NCBI RefSeq assembly: GCF_030272615.1
Contig: NC_081413.1
Location: 564,696,510-564,760,509 of the forward strand
Origin: Cryptomeria japonica
Lineage: Eukaryota > Streptophyta > Pinopsida > Cupressales > Cupressaceae
Direction of reading: 5' to 3'
Length of the DNA stretch: 64,000 nt
Both the position numbers and the translations under genes were made by a program. Below the pieces are notes generated by a model. The model ran no database searches, was not told where the DNA came from, and saw only the letters and a program-made list of their open reading frames with translations. Of this stretch, positions 13,047 to 24,925 are shown piece by piece; position 1 is the first letter of the stretch, and each line of letters opens with the position of its first letter.

Positions 13047-13063
13047 CATCGGGTTCACCAAAA
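13047..13063 (-). promoter_or_regulatory. Gypsy-1 primer-binding site
   Basis: On the minus strand this reads TTTTGGTGAACCCGATG, matching the site in Gypsy-3 (TTTTGGTGAACCCAATG at 17591). A 17-base stretch between it and the LTR repeats part of the site (ATGGTCACCAAAA), apparently a small local duplication. I cannot name the tRNA. Confidence 0.6.
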
Positions 13064-13080
13064 TGTAATGGTCACCAAAA

Positions 13081-14246
13081 TGTACTGGTGGGTAAAAAAT
13101 GTGTGAATGAGAGATCAAGAGGAAAACTACCCTTTCCCTCCAAGGAGAGATGAGAGTTTTGCTACGGATTTCCCTTCAAACACTTTTCACGCATTACATT
13201 GGAAGAGGGGGGGGGGGGTGGATTCATTAGATTCAACCTCCAAAGAAGAAGATTGAATTTTGAATGAAATGATTAAGTTAATCCCCTCTTTTTCTCGGAA
13301 TGGAAAGGAATTGATTGAATTATGTATTAAGACTAAGTGAAAAGAGATGAAGAACTGATAATAAATCAAGATTGGAGTGTGGGATGAAGTTGTGCACCTG
13401 GATTTGGTAGTAATATGTCGAGATGAAGCCGCCCTGCGAATTTGAGGAAAGTTGCCCAGACCGTGGCAAAAGTGTACACAGTCCTTCCAAAAATCCATGA
13501 AATGAAAAGGGTTTTTCTACCTCTGCAAATGGAGTCCAAATCCAAAAGTACAGTTGCACACCTACAACATACACACATAAAAGAGAGGAAAATGGGTTGG
13601 GATTGGGGGTTTGCCTTCAAGTCAAACCCTATTTTTGGAATTAACCAAGTAATGAAAGAAAGTACTTGCAAGTAAATGTAAATGAAAGACTGAAATGTAG
13701 ATCACCTCAAGGGAGGTTGTGATAGAAATGTTGATAGAATTGCTTATATGAAGTTGAATGCTGAAATGAATCTCCTCTTCAATGGTTGAATCCTTGACTT
13801 GAATGCAATACCTAGCCTTGAAAGGAGACTTGAGAATGCTCAATGTTGGAAAAGAATTCTTGAATGCTCTTGAATGATTGAATGTGTGATCTCATGTATC
13901 TGTCTTATGCCAAAATGAAAGGGGAAATGTGACTTTTATACTTGTCAATTAGGGTTATTGAAATTGATTTTCGTCATAGGCTGACATTAGGGAAGTTTTC
14001 CCACTCACTGCACAACCTTCTATGCAAACTAAAGAAAGGTCTTGCCCCAAAATAGGGTAGGGGATGCCCTTGTCCCTTTATTTCTAGGGAAGAGTGCAGA
14101 CAAGGTGGTGTAGAGGGAAAGGAAGAAGCAATTTTCGGTCGTTGAGCAGTCTTTGATCTCCAATCAGACTAGGGGATTTGATTTCGCATGTGTGAGGACC
14201 CTAATGTGGTTGAAAATTGCTAGGGTTGCAATTTTATGACACTACA
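13081..14246 (-). repeat. Gypsy-1 5' LTR
   Basis: This is the second LTR copy, starting TGTACTGGTGGG and ending GACACTACA. The minus strand has TATAAAAG at 13933-13940, at the same place as in the other copy. A poly-G run of 11 bases at about 13207 replaces a mixed G tract in the other LTR. Confidence 0.85.
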
Positions 14247-15633
14247 TTCCCATTGAATCAACCAACACTATCGGATTAACATCTGGACACTAACCTATAT
14301 TCTGATGACCCAACATTGATAAGCATAGACATAGCTATTCTAAAATTGCATACCCACACTCCTTCAATATATCAACATAAGGTATCGCAATAGGAGGATG
14401 TCGAATAGTTTAATTCTATCACCATTGTAAGAATTTTTCATTTTGCCTTCAATAGTTATTCCAATAGGTATCCTCGATTTCTTGGTTGCCATAGCTATTC
14501 CAATACAATGATATAGGAGTAGTTTATTGTATCTGCATAACACAAACTTGTTACGTTGCCTTGATCAATTGTTTCGATGTGTTGCTCTACTTTTGGTATT
14601 CGACATTTCTATCTCGATACGACGAAACACAAAAGAGAATCCTCACGACCGACATTGGCCTGACTTATGTCGATCACACATATTGATGCCTAGCTTCTTA
14701 ATCGACCGAGTTATCCCGATAGGATGACTTTTGCAACCTGCAACAGTTGTTTCTCTACATCCTCTTGGCATCCCTATAGCACTTGTTGACATCAATGACA
14801 ATAATTCCAACAATATTATTGCAAGGTATGCACCCTTGGTCTCCTTGTGTTGTGCAGTGCAATGCTCAGGTTTGTGACATGGCTTAACTGCTTCCTGTAG
14901 ATTTTATAAGTCTAGTGGTTGTATCAGGCATTAACATGTCGATACTTTGGTGCAACGACAACCACACTTGTAATAAGTGGTATTAGAGCTTGGTCACAGG
15001 TTCAAACACATTGCTTGCACTGGGGGGATTGTTGCAAGGTGTGTGCCCTTGGTCTCCTTATGTTGTGCACCACAATGCTTGGATTTGTGACATGGATTAA
15101 CCGCCTCCTGTGGATTCTATAAGTCTAGTGGTTGTATCGAGCATCAACAGGTTGATCTTTTGGTTCAACGACAACCACACTTGTAACAAAAGCTACAACA
15201 AGACAAAGACAGATGAGAAGAAGGAAGGAAAATAAGAGAAAAAGGGAGTAGTAAAGTTCACAAGCTCATGAACTTTGCAATAATGTAACATGGTTCACAA
15301 AAGGTCAAAGGCTCCAATATACTTAAAAGAGGTTGAAATATAGTGAATTTCAAGTTACAAAGAAATGCAAGAAGTGTTAGAAATTTTTACATGCAATTAC
15401 ATCTAGTACATTTCACTCACCCCATGTACATTGAAATTACTCTTTAGGAACCATGAATGCAAGTAGATAGCTTCTCATCTATATTATGTCCTTGCAAAAT
15501 CTAAGGTGTTCATCTTTGGGTGGGCTTCATTCATTGTTATGGATCTCAAGATCAAGTAATAGTTGCATTCATTCCTTAACAACCATGGTGTTCTATTTCC
15601 CATAACTATTCCTAGGTGATATACTGAATGTTT
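14247..15633. other. No gene; old retroelement debris
   Basis: No reading frame of interest. At 14978-14989 TGGTATTAGAGC resembles the initiator-Met-tRNA primer-binding site and is followed by TTGGTCACAGGTTC, as in many Copia leaders, so part of this is probably a decayed plus-strand Copia leader. 15200-15633 shows nothing further. Confidence 0.45.
14821..15200 (+). repeat. Imperfect 213-bp tandem duplication
   Basis: Blocks such as GCACCCTTGGTCTCCTT, TTTGTGACATGG, TAAGTCTAGTGGTTGTAT and CGACAACCACACTTGTAA occur twice, offset by about 213 bp (14821 and 15034). The Copia-like primer site lies between the two copies. Confidence 0.7.
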
Positions 15634-16304
15634 TGTAGTGTCGTAAATTGTACACCTTCATTAGTGTGTCCAATTTCATACTCTCCTAGCATGTATTTTA
15701 GTATTTCCCTTTTCTCTATGTATTATAGGACCTTTATTGATTTAAATTAACATTTAAATTAATATTATGGGTCTTATTCCACCTTACTACATCACACTAT
15801 TATTTGAGCCCTTGACTCTAGGTGTGCTCTTTATTTCTTCAATATCTTGATTTATCATTTATCCTACTTTAATTTCAACTTTGAAGACACATCCCACATA
15901 TCTATACATTGTGGTTTGAGCCATTGAGATGGAATCAATATTAGAACTTCATTATCTCATATTCCTCAAAAGTTAGAAAAAAGTTGTCAGGACTAGGGCG
16001 CCCTACAATCTAGGTCCCACACTTTTCCCCTTGAATTTTGAGAGGATAATAAGAAAGTCCTACCCTATCCAAATCTAACTCCGTTCGAAAATATATAAAA
16101 TCCAAGTTGACCTAAAGGTGATTTCAATTATGAAATCCCTATATAAGGTATCCCTCTCAATTCGTTTTCATCGTCTTATCTTATGCTAACATTATCATCC
16201 AATTTAAGAGCAATTCTTCTTCCTCAAGAGGAAATTTGATTAAGGAGAAACAAAGTACATCAAGGCATCTCCCATTTATGTTTCTTCTATGATTTCATGA
16301 TGGG
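15634..16304 (+). repeat. Gypsy-2 LTR, left part, interrupted by Gypsy-3
   Basis: It starts TGTAGTGTCGTAAATTGTAC. The outer ends of the Gypsy-1 LTR and the solo LTR, read on their minus strands, begin in nearly the same way (TGTAGTG or TGTAGCGTCGTAAATTGTAC), so this is an LTR of that group in plus orientation. TATATAAG at 16140-16147 is a good promoter box. The sequence stops where Gypsy-3 begins; the remainder should lie beyond the window. Confidence 0.65.
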
Positions 16305-17590
16305 TGTAGACACCTAAAAATGTCTCATTGATCATGTACTAATTTTTCCTCTAATGGGTTAAATAATTCTTCAATTATTTAATTAATTTATTTAATCTTA
16401 TTCTTCTAATCTCATATTTCTTTGTAATCTTACTAATTATTCTATTTTTAATTCTATCATCATTTAATCATTTAAACCATTTTCTAATGTTAATCAAATA
16501 TTGATTATTTCATTAATTATGATTATTAATCCCTCAATTTAAATAATATTTATTATTTAAGTAAATTAATTCTCAATTTCTATCTCTAATCATCTAATCA
16601 TGAACCCTTTTCTAAGTATTAATTAAATATTATTATTTAATTAAATGTGATTTTAATCTTTAATTTAAATAATTTTTATTATTTAATTAAATTCAATTTC
16701 AAAATAATTAAATAGTTTCTTAAAATTATTTAATTAACTAATTATTCCTATAATTCAAATTCCAAATTCCCAAATTCTAATTTCATTTAATTTCAGTAAT
16801 TCTCTAAATTCTTCTAATTTTTTCAAATTCAAATTCAAATTTCTCCTAATTTTAAATACATGTGCATGATTTCAAAAATCAAATTGAAAATCAAAGTCAA
16901 GTTCTAAATATATTCAAATAACAAATTGAATTTGAAATAAATTCAATATTTTAATTAAATTCTCATGCAACTATTAAATTGAAAATCCAAGTCAAAGTTC
17001 AAGCACATGCTAAATTAATTAATTCAATTATCTCTTCAATCTCTATTTCTTTCTTTTAGTTAGCTTTTTCTAAATAAAGCTCTCAATCAACTTTCAATCA
17101 GTTAACTATCTCCTCCTCTTTATATCCTCCAATCATTCTTTTTCATCCTTCAATCAACTTTTTCTCAATCAGTTGACTCATTTTATCTATTCAATCAATT
17201 GAGTTCCACCTCCAAATTAGCAGTTCAACTATCAATCAACATGTGAGCTCACATGCGTTCCACCTCTTGATCAATTTATTCCACCTCTCAATCAATCCTC
17301 TCCAAAAATTTATAAATTGAGCATTTAATTCCTCACAATTCCTCTGAATCATGAAATTTGAATCTTTGTGTCATTTGCAGGTTGCCAATGCGATATCTGA
17401 GAGCCACCATACCACAAAGAAGAGAAGAGCAATGGAAGCCATGATTCACAATAGGGAGTTCTATATTGTATAGAATTATTCTATATGCATCTATATTTCA
17501 TTGAGTTTTTGTTTGAATTCTATTAGGATAGGGATTCATGTTTTCCCTCTGATTTCTGATTGATTACATTATGAATTTTAGCATATGACA
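16305..17590 (+). repeat. Gypsy-3 5' LTR
   Basis: It runs from TGTAGACACC to GCATATGACA. The first half is extremely AT-rich, with TTAATTAA and TATTATTTAA runs. A TATA-like box, TATAAATTGA, is at 17311-17320. The primer-binding site follows directly. Confidence 0.85.
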
Positions 17591-17610
17591 TTTTGGTGAA
17601 CCCAATGTGA
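17591..17610 (+). promoter_or_regulatory. Gypsy-3 primer-binding site
   Basis: TTTTGGTGAACCCAATGTGA lies directly after the LTR. It shares TTTTGGTGAACCC with Gypsy-1 and differs from Gypsy-4 (TTTTGGCACGCCCGG). Confidence 0.65.
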
Positions 17611-17715
17611 ACTGACAATAATTTAACCTTCTTTGTTTTCTGTGTGATTTTGCAGTTCGTACGGATTTTTTTTAATTTTTTGTAGGTTTGTACAGATTGC
17701 ATAACAGAGCCTGAA

Positions 17716-17858
17716 TCATGCAATCATGTTTATACAATCATGCAATCTCATAGACAGGATCACACATTCGAGCACATAGGGTCACACATTCGTGCATAAC
17801 GTATCACGCAATCATCTATATCTTGTCACACAATCGATCAAATCCTGCTACGCATTCA
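17716..17858 (+). repeat. Phased array 1 of Gypsy-3, seven copies at 22 bp
   Basis: A core close to TCACGCAATC starts at 17716, 17738, 17760, 17782, 17804, 17826 and 17848, every step exactly 22 bp. The 11-12 bases between cores differ from copy to copy. The cores vary mildly (TCATGCAATC, TCACACATTC, TCACACAATC). A constant core with variable spacers at a fixed step is unlike ordinary satellite DNA. It begins 125 bp after the LTR. Confidence 0.85.
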
Positions 17859-18265
17859 TTGGTTGGTTTATGTGTTTTGTCTTTCTTGTTTTCCTCATTA
17901 CCTGCACTTTGTTCTGTCTTGATTCTTTAGTAAATTTGTTAAATCTGAATATGCTTTAATTATGACATCTTATGGCACATGAGGTACAATTCAGGATTTC
18001 AGGTGCAAGGAGGACAAAGGAACAAAGAAGACAAGCCAGACACTATCAGCAAATCCTAAAGGCAGAAAATAAGATATGAGATCTAGAGGACCAATCAGCC
18101 ATTAACAGATACAACAACCTAGTTCTCTTATATAGAGTAAAATATGATTTGCTTAACATAGAGTGGATGATGAGAGATCTTTCTAGGGCATCACAATCTA
18201 TTTTGCAGGATCCATATCAGAATTAGCTTCTTTTTTTTAAATTTTTTGTTTGGTTTGTCTGTGTA

Positions 18266-18408
18266 TCACGCATTCGCTTAGATAGGATCACGCAATTGTT
18301 CTATCAGTATCACACAATTGTTCTGCCAGAATTTTGCAATCACTTTGTCAGAATTACGCAATCGGTCATACAGAATCACGTAATCGCTCAGGTATCATTA
18401 CACATTCA
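18266..18408 (+). repeat. Phased array 2 of Gypsy-3, seven copies at 22 bp
   Basis: The same core recurs at 18266, 18288, 18310, 18332, 18354, 18376 and 18398, again every 22 bp with dissimilar spacers. The gap from the last core of array 1 to the first core here is 418 bp, exactly 19 steps of 22, so the two arrays are in register; that could be chance. Confidence 0.85.
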
Positions 18409-20358
18409 TTTTTATTTATTTTTGTTAAACTTATTTTTTTTGTGGATTTTCTTGGGTTGCTGATTATCTATTTGCAGCATGTGATAAAATTACAGAGAGG
18501 ATCATATTATTACTGAATCATAAACACTCATGCTATCACACTTCAGTTTTGGGATTAAAATAAACCTGGTTAAAATGGACATGCATGTTATCACACTTCA
18601 GTTTTGGGCTTAAAATAAACTTGGTTAAAATTAACGTGCATGCTTTCACATTTCAATTTGGTGTTTTAAAATTGACATGCACATGCATATCTCACACCTA
18701 AATTTGGGTTTTAAAATAAACACGAATCATGCTTGTCAATAGAATAACTCACACTTCATTTTATTTAAGGGAAATAACTTTTTATCGTGTTTGGGGTGGA
18801 CCTACTGTTGCATCAACTACCTTTCCACCCACCTTCGGGGTCTTGGGAGAAAGGGAGAAGGTGATAACAACACCCAATTTTTCATTTTATTAGTGAGGGG
18901 TATCTTTGACTGGGGATTTCATCACCCCACAAAGGTACTTCAAATTGGGATGTGTTGAGGATATCATCTCTCCTAGTGTACTCTTGAATGGGTTTTTTGA
19001 GCTGCTATATAAATATACTAGTCGAGCGGCTAGAGTGTTGAGTGAATTCGACGTATGTGGGGGCCTTCCTTGCACCAATAAGATTAACTAAAGTCTTTAG
19101 TGGCTTGCTCTGATAATTCATCGTTGGATCAGGACCCCTCAAAACTTACAATAAGAACCAACTTAGTAGCCCAAATCCCACATTTAGTGATTCCGGGAGT
19201 GCGAATCATACCCCATAGATACCCTTCATGTACCTTGCATTATGAGATAGAAATCCTTCGGTGATAAGATCTTTAGATCTTTGGGGTAAGAGAGACTGGC
19301 ATGCCCGAGAAGTGTGTACTGTGGAGTGGAGCTAGTGCTGCCAGACTCTCTATCAGTTCATCTTGTTTCGGTATTTTGTTGCGAGGGCCTCATTGAATGG
19401 TTTCTACTTTCCAACCTAAGATTGTCTTATGTGATTTTATGTGTATCATTGTATCAGATCAGTATTGAGTCAGTATTTGGGCTATTTCAAGCCTTACCTT
19501 GTGTAACTCTGAATATTCAGAGTTTGTTAGAACACAGTTCAGTTAGCAATAGCTATCTTCAAACTGTTTTCTTAGATTTGAAAAACAACAGACTTATCCT
19601 ACAAACAAAGTTACTTGAAAAAAAGTCTATCTTGAAACATCAGACAATCCAACAAAGTCCAAAATTTTGCATACTTGTGACCATAGGTTTTCTTAGACCA
19701 GTCCTTCAAGTTTACATTGTGCTCATTATCATCCTTATTATAGTCCTCATTTACATCCCTATTCTTTGCATAAGTATTTGCATAGTCTTCATTATCATCC
19801 TCATTATAGTACCCATTTATGTCCTTACTTTGCATAGTACTCATTTACATCTATAGGCTTTTGCATTAGTCCTTACATAGTCCTCATTATCATCCTCATT
19901 TATATCATTCCTTGCGTAGTCTTTGCATAAATCTTCACATAACTCCTTGCACAATCGTCATAATATTCACACAACCGCTTGCATAGTCATTATAATCTTT
20001 GTATAAGTCCTTCAATAGTTGTCATAATCCCAATTTTAATCTGTTCATAGTCTTCATCCTCATAAGACATTAGGTCAAATCATTATCTCCATTTTGCATT
20101 ATCTTCAAAATTAGGGTGTTCCCTAGTCCAAGTCTAAAGTTGCATTGTCATTATTTAGGATTTCATCTTGTCATTCCTTAATCCAATTTGCCAAAAAATT
20201 CAAAAACATAGGTTGCATTTGTCATCCTCAATTGCATTTGTCTATTTTCAAAATTCTCAAAATCCCAAAAAAACAAAACAGATTGCACTTTCATCCCTTA
20301 GTTGCATTGCATTTCATTCCTAAACTTAAAAAATCCAAAAAAAATTGCATATAGTGCA
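18409..20358 (+). other. Gypsy-3 leader, right part
   Basis: No gene. 18530-18720 holds three diverged copies of a CACTTCAGTTTTGGG-containing block spaced about 65 bp. At 19296-19342 lies a block resembling CCCGAGAAGTGTGTAC then GTGGAGTGGAGCTAGTG that also occurs in the Gypsy-4 leader (32046-32094). 19700-20010 has many CTCATTATCATCCTCATT-like repeats. Open frames here have no recognisable product. Confidence 0.6.
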
Positions 20359-22362
20359 ATGGTTGAAACAAGCTCTCAAACATCTAGGAGACAAAATTTC
20401 CCTTATCAAACTACAAACTTTCATGGATCCATGTCATTGAAACCAAACAATCAATCATCTCAATCCAACATATACATGTCCCAAAATGTGCATCAAACTT
20501 ATCTGGAACAAACAAGTGTCAGACCTATTTCTCCATCACTTGAAGAGAAATTAGCTCGAGAAATAGAGATCTTGGAACAAAAAGTTAAAAAAGGTGAAGA
20601 GAATAGATCTCAGATGTTCAAACTATTTCAAAAATTTGGAGATCCCATTACAAACCTAGAGCTAGTTGATGTGCGAGCTCTTATTATGAAATCAGACATA
20701 CTAGCTATTCTCACACAAATAAACATGGTTAACCAATATCAACATCAAACACATCCAATAATTCAAGTTGAACAACCAATACAACAAACAACAAAACTCT
20801 CAACACCACAAATTGTGCAAACAACTCAACCACTACCAAAGTCACACACAATCACACAGTCAATTTTGCCTTCACTCACATCACAAGTCTATAAATATCC
20901 TCCTATATCTTCAAATACACCACCAAGGGTGTCCCAAATTAATGCAAGTGTATTTACAAACATGTCACCCTTTGTACATCAATCGAACACGGTCAATGTG
21001 TCACCTATCATATGACAAGGTCATCTGCCCATGTCTAGCAATGGCTTTTCCCATCAAGACTTTTCACCTCAAGTAGCTTCCATATCTTCCACCATTTCCT
21101 TATACCCTAAAGTCACACAAGAGCATTCCACACCATCTTTATCCAATAACTTAACCTCCCAAGGGCTATCCATAATACAAATCCAATCTAATCCAATTCA
21201 TGATGCTAGTCCTTTCCATGATTCAGAAATTCAAGATCCAAACACATCATATAAACCCACTTCAATGAGTCTCATTCAAAATCCTTTCTCATCAAGCCAA
21301 AGTTTTGAAGCATTCCAATAATCTCCCATGCATATCTAAACTCCTTCCCCATGTCAACAGGATGATCCAAAATCAAAAGAAATGAGTCTTGAAACAAATA
21401 ACGATCAAGAACAAACACTTCTATCCTACCCAATTTTTGATCAAGATCCCACTGACCAAGAATCTTATGATGACCCCCTCGCAATTTTCTATTCCATTCA
21501 TAATGATACCCTTCCATCTCAATAACAAAGTGTCCTTTCAAGTCCCATCGAACATCCACCTCCTAAACAAGATCAGGACATCTCTTTCATCCTTCCTAAT
21601 AATCCCTTTCCAATTCAAGGTCAAAGTATTCCTTCACCTTCATGTCCTAAGCAAGATCCCATTATTTTTCTAGATCCTGATCAAGATCCCTCCATTCCTT
21701 CATCTCCATGTCATAATCCTCCATGTTTCTCACAAGATTCCCTCTCACATGAACTTACCATTTCTCCTAGTCTCCCTCATGATCCCGATCCTTCTACACA
21801 AGTTTTGCATGAACTCCTTATCAATGAAATCACCAATCCTAATCATTCTATAGAGAACAATTTATCAATGATTGTGTATGTACCTTTTTCACATGCCAAT
21901 GTGGTGACATAAAAAAGTATGGCACCAACTAATGAAATCAACACCCAACTTGTTTCATCATCTTCTTCATGCACAAGCATAAAACCAACTAGTGAGATCG
22001 ACACCTGGTTGGCTTCATCATACTCTTCAAGTGCATCAATAAAAATAGGCATAACACCCGCTCATGTCACAACTTTGAAACCAAAATCAATTTGTCTCAT
22101 ACACCCACACTTGAAAGACTGGGGGCAAGAGAACCTACCACGGTTGGATTTCTAAGAAAATGATAAGGCTATAACTGAATTCATGGGTTCTAGAGCTAGA
22201 TTTCCCTTTTATGATCCACAAAATCCAAAAAGTAAGGAAATCAACATTGGAGATACTGAACATGTACACTTAGTCTAGTCCTTATATCCTATTGGAAAAG
22301 ACATCTTTATCCGACTCTTCAAACAAAGACCTATGAACTACCTACACAAAACTTCCTGACCC
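20359..22362 (+). pseudogene. Gypsy-3 degenerate gag-position protein, unknown
   Basis: One frame runs from ATG 20359 (MVETSSQTSRRQ) to about 22362, interrupted by stops at 21013, 21319, 21337, 21523, 21910, 22153 and 22276. Most of these could be single C-to-T changes at CAA, CAG or CGA codons. The only structured-looking part is a charged helix at about 20545-20640 with EEKLAREIEILEQKVKKGEE, likely a coiled coil. The rest is Gln/Pro/Ser/His-rich with repeated DQDP and PSSP motifs. The start resembles gag of Gypsy-4, but there is no capsid domain, zinc knuckle, protease or pol. It may be a structural or RNA-binding protein of a non-autonomous family; no function can be assigned. Confidence 0.55.
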
Positions 22363-24925
22363 TATGAACAACATGCACCTTAAACGATATTATATCTAAG
22401 GGTTGGGTTAGTTTAGGTTTTTCTTTCCGCATTGCATCTTGTTTTATTCACAACACTACACCACATATAGTTTCTTTTTCAAGCTCATCATATTCACATA
22501 TTTCATGGCATAAAATTTTCTGCATAAGCATATAACAACATCAATGAAAACAAGGCAACTATCCAAGTTTATCATCTATTTGCATTCAAGAGAAAAAAGG
22601 GTCATCTCCTTTCTTAGATATTCAGACATGAAGTCTTTGAGATCTTAAGGTCATTCTTTTTCAACATTACCCTGTGACGATGCTTTACTTATGGTTGGGT
22701 AGTGATTTCACTATTTGAGACTTGTTAACACAAAATATATCAATTGCTATATCTCAAACACATTTAAAAAAATCTAAAATTCTACTTTAGCACCACTGTA
22801 ATTGTCACACCCAAGTAGGTTTCATTACTTACAAGTCAAAACAAGAAAATAAAAAAGAACAAGTGCTATGCCAAATATTCATCTCAAGGCAAAAGATCAA
22901 TGATATGTAACTAAAATATCACGCATACAAGCGCGACAAAAAGCTTGACTATGGGAACATGTGAGTAACTCCATCAGAGCTATGAACATCTGCTGGCAAT
23001 GGAGAAATATTTGAGAAATTACAATCTATAACCTCGTCGTAGCTCTAAAAGCTTGCTAGCGGCAAGGCTCTATTCGGGATGCTTTTGAAGTTAGGATAAT
23101 CCATGTAGCTAGTCATATATGATTCTAAGGATCTTTAATGAACGCAAGAGTAGGAATTAACTCATTTGCACACACATGGGTAAAAGAAGATCAAAGTTTC
23201 AAGAACCAATGGGGATGTTTTCCGTGTCTCCATTTGTAAATCCTAGTCACCAAGTGTGTTAATCTAGATATTCGAAGAGACCTAAAGGATCAATTGACTG
23301 CTTATCTATTAAATGTTTTGTACCTCCAATTCAATTGGTGTATTAAAAAATGCTAAACAAACACATTCATCCTTGTTTGAACATTGCATTTAACATAGGT
23401 CATGTCAAAAATTCATGGTCTCCACATGCATTTTGCAGATCATCATGTCATACAGGTCTTCACACTAAGGGCATAACCGAAAAAATCCTAAAAATCATTA
23501 AAAAGAGTCCTAAAATCAACCAAAAACATTCAAATATCAATCTACATAATCCAAAAATAGTGAAAAACATAAATATTCAAAATCTTAAAAATCATGAAAA
23601 GTCCTGAAAAAATCCAAAAAAACAGTGAAAAACATAAAAATCCAAAACATTGAGAAAACCGTAAAAAAAAATCTAAAAACATTGAGAAAACATGAAAAAT
23701 ACCAAAAACATCCATATAAGGTCCTGAAAAAATACCAAAAACATTCATATAATGTCCTGAAAAAATCAACCAAAAACATTAAGATATAATTCACAAAATC
23801 CAAAAACAATCGAAAAATCAATCAAAAAACTTGCAATAAAATGTCTTGCAAGAATCAAACACCCTAGAAGATATCCAACAAACACTTCACACAAAGTTAA
23901 CAAAGAATATGACTATCCAATCAAACATCTGCAATCAACTGATCAAACTGTCTTATCAATCATATCATATCCATATCAAGTGATTATTATCTTGTCTTAA
24001 ATATAAGAGGATACACTCGAAATCAAACAAGTCAGTCTTAAACAAGGTCCGCAACTTTCGGAGATCAGACATTATCAACTATCACAACAAGAAACTGAGA
24101 ACGAAGGCACAAGGTCAGTATGGCTACTGGATTTTGTCCTAGTTAGTTTTTATCTTTTATCATTTGGCAACAGATTATGTTCTCACGCTACTCAAGGATG
24201 TCCACAAGTGACTAGAGGAGCCATGATGGGCATTATGTTTTTCTTTGTTTGTTGTTTGTGGTGTGGACCAATGAAGTTCTGGGGCAATAGTTCCAATGGG
24301 TGTCGGTGTTGGTACGTTCATTCGATAAATATCTCATGAAAAATATCATTGATAGTCATGCTTGTGACTATCACACATACCTCGACCCCTGTCACTACAA
24401 CCAGAATGGAGGGTTCGCTCCTTGTCTGCTACGTGTTTGTTTCTTCAATGAGATATCTTTATATCTTGGTTCCTTATTCCCTGGTGTGCTAAGCTCCATT
24501 GTTCAATAATAAGGCCCAGTGACAAAAATATATTGCACAATAAATAATGACACAAGTTCGTGAATCAATCATTCCCACTTCATCTCATTTGCTTATTGCT
24601 AGTTTGTTGATTCTTTTCTCATCATCTCTTTCTAAATCAGTTTCTATCATCTAATTCATTCTTTTTCATTCTAAGGTTCATTCTCTCATATTCTATCTCA
24701 ATATCATCTTCACATCACCTCTCTCTATCTCTAATCAACTAACCATTCTTCTATATTTCATCTTACATTCTTATTTTTTTGAGAGATCATTCATGTTTTT
24801 AATGCACAAACAATCTCTCGAGGGGGTATTACACCCTAAGTATCATCAAGGCATACTGGTGCAGATTTTTTGTTTTCTTTTATTTGAAACAACGTCATTC
24901 TGACACTGTCTCAAAATGGGGCAAA
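22363..24925 (+). other. Gypsy-3 3' spacer with polypurine tract
   Basis: No gene. Just before the LTR, AAAATGGGGCAAA (24913-24925) is a polypurine-like tract matching the one in Gypsy-4 (AGAGGGGCAAAA). 24580-24780 is pyrimidine-rich. Confidence 0.6.
23466..23840 (+). repeat. A-rich irregular tandem repeat
   Basis: Units such as AAAAACATTGAGAAAA, CCAAAAACATTCATATAA and GTCCTGAAAAAAT recur every 15-40 bp. They decay into one another, consistent with slippage in a low-complexity tract. A comparable A-rich tract follows pol in Gypsy-4 (40618-40760). Confidence 0.65.

Larger units (their letters stand above)
6545..14246 (-). mobile_element. Gypsy-1, non-autonomous gag-protease LTR retrotransposon
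   Basis: Two direct repeats of about 1.17 kb (6545-7731 and 13081-14246) start TGTACT and end CACTACA. They flank 5.3 kb that reads on the minus strand as primer-binding site, long leader, gag, zinc knuckle, protease and a proline-rich tail. No reverse transcriptase, RNase H or integrase is present, and there is no space for them. The two LTRs differ by several percent by eye, with indels, so the insertion is older than Gypsy-4. Movement would need enzymes from a related Tat-type element. No target duplication is obvious. Confidence 0.85.

Noticed and set aside
14247-15633. tRNA or other RNA gene near the TGGTATTAGAGC sequence
   Set aside because: No cloverleaf could be drawn; the word fits a decayed retroelement primer-binding site.
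17716-18408. CRISPR-like array (fixed step, variable spacers)
   Set aside because: The cores are only about 10 bp, variable, and lie in a plant retrotransposon leader without any cas gene; the step is far too short for CRISPR.
19314-19856. 180-codon hydrophobic plus-strand frame
   Set aside because: Hydrophobicity comes from CTCATTATCATC-type repeats in the Gypsy-3 leader; no plausible start context or domain.
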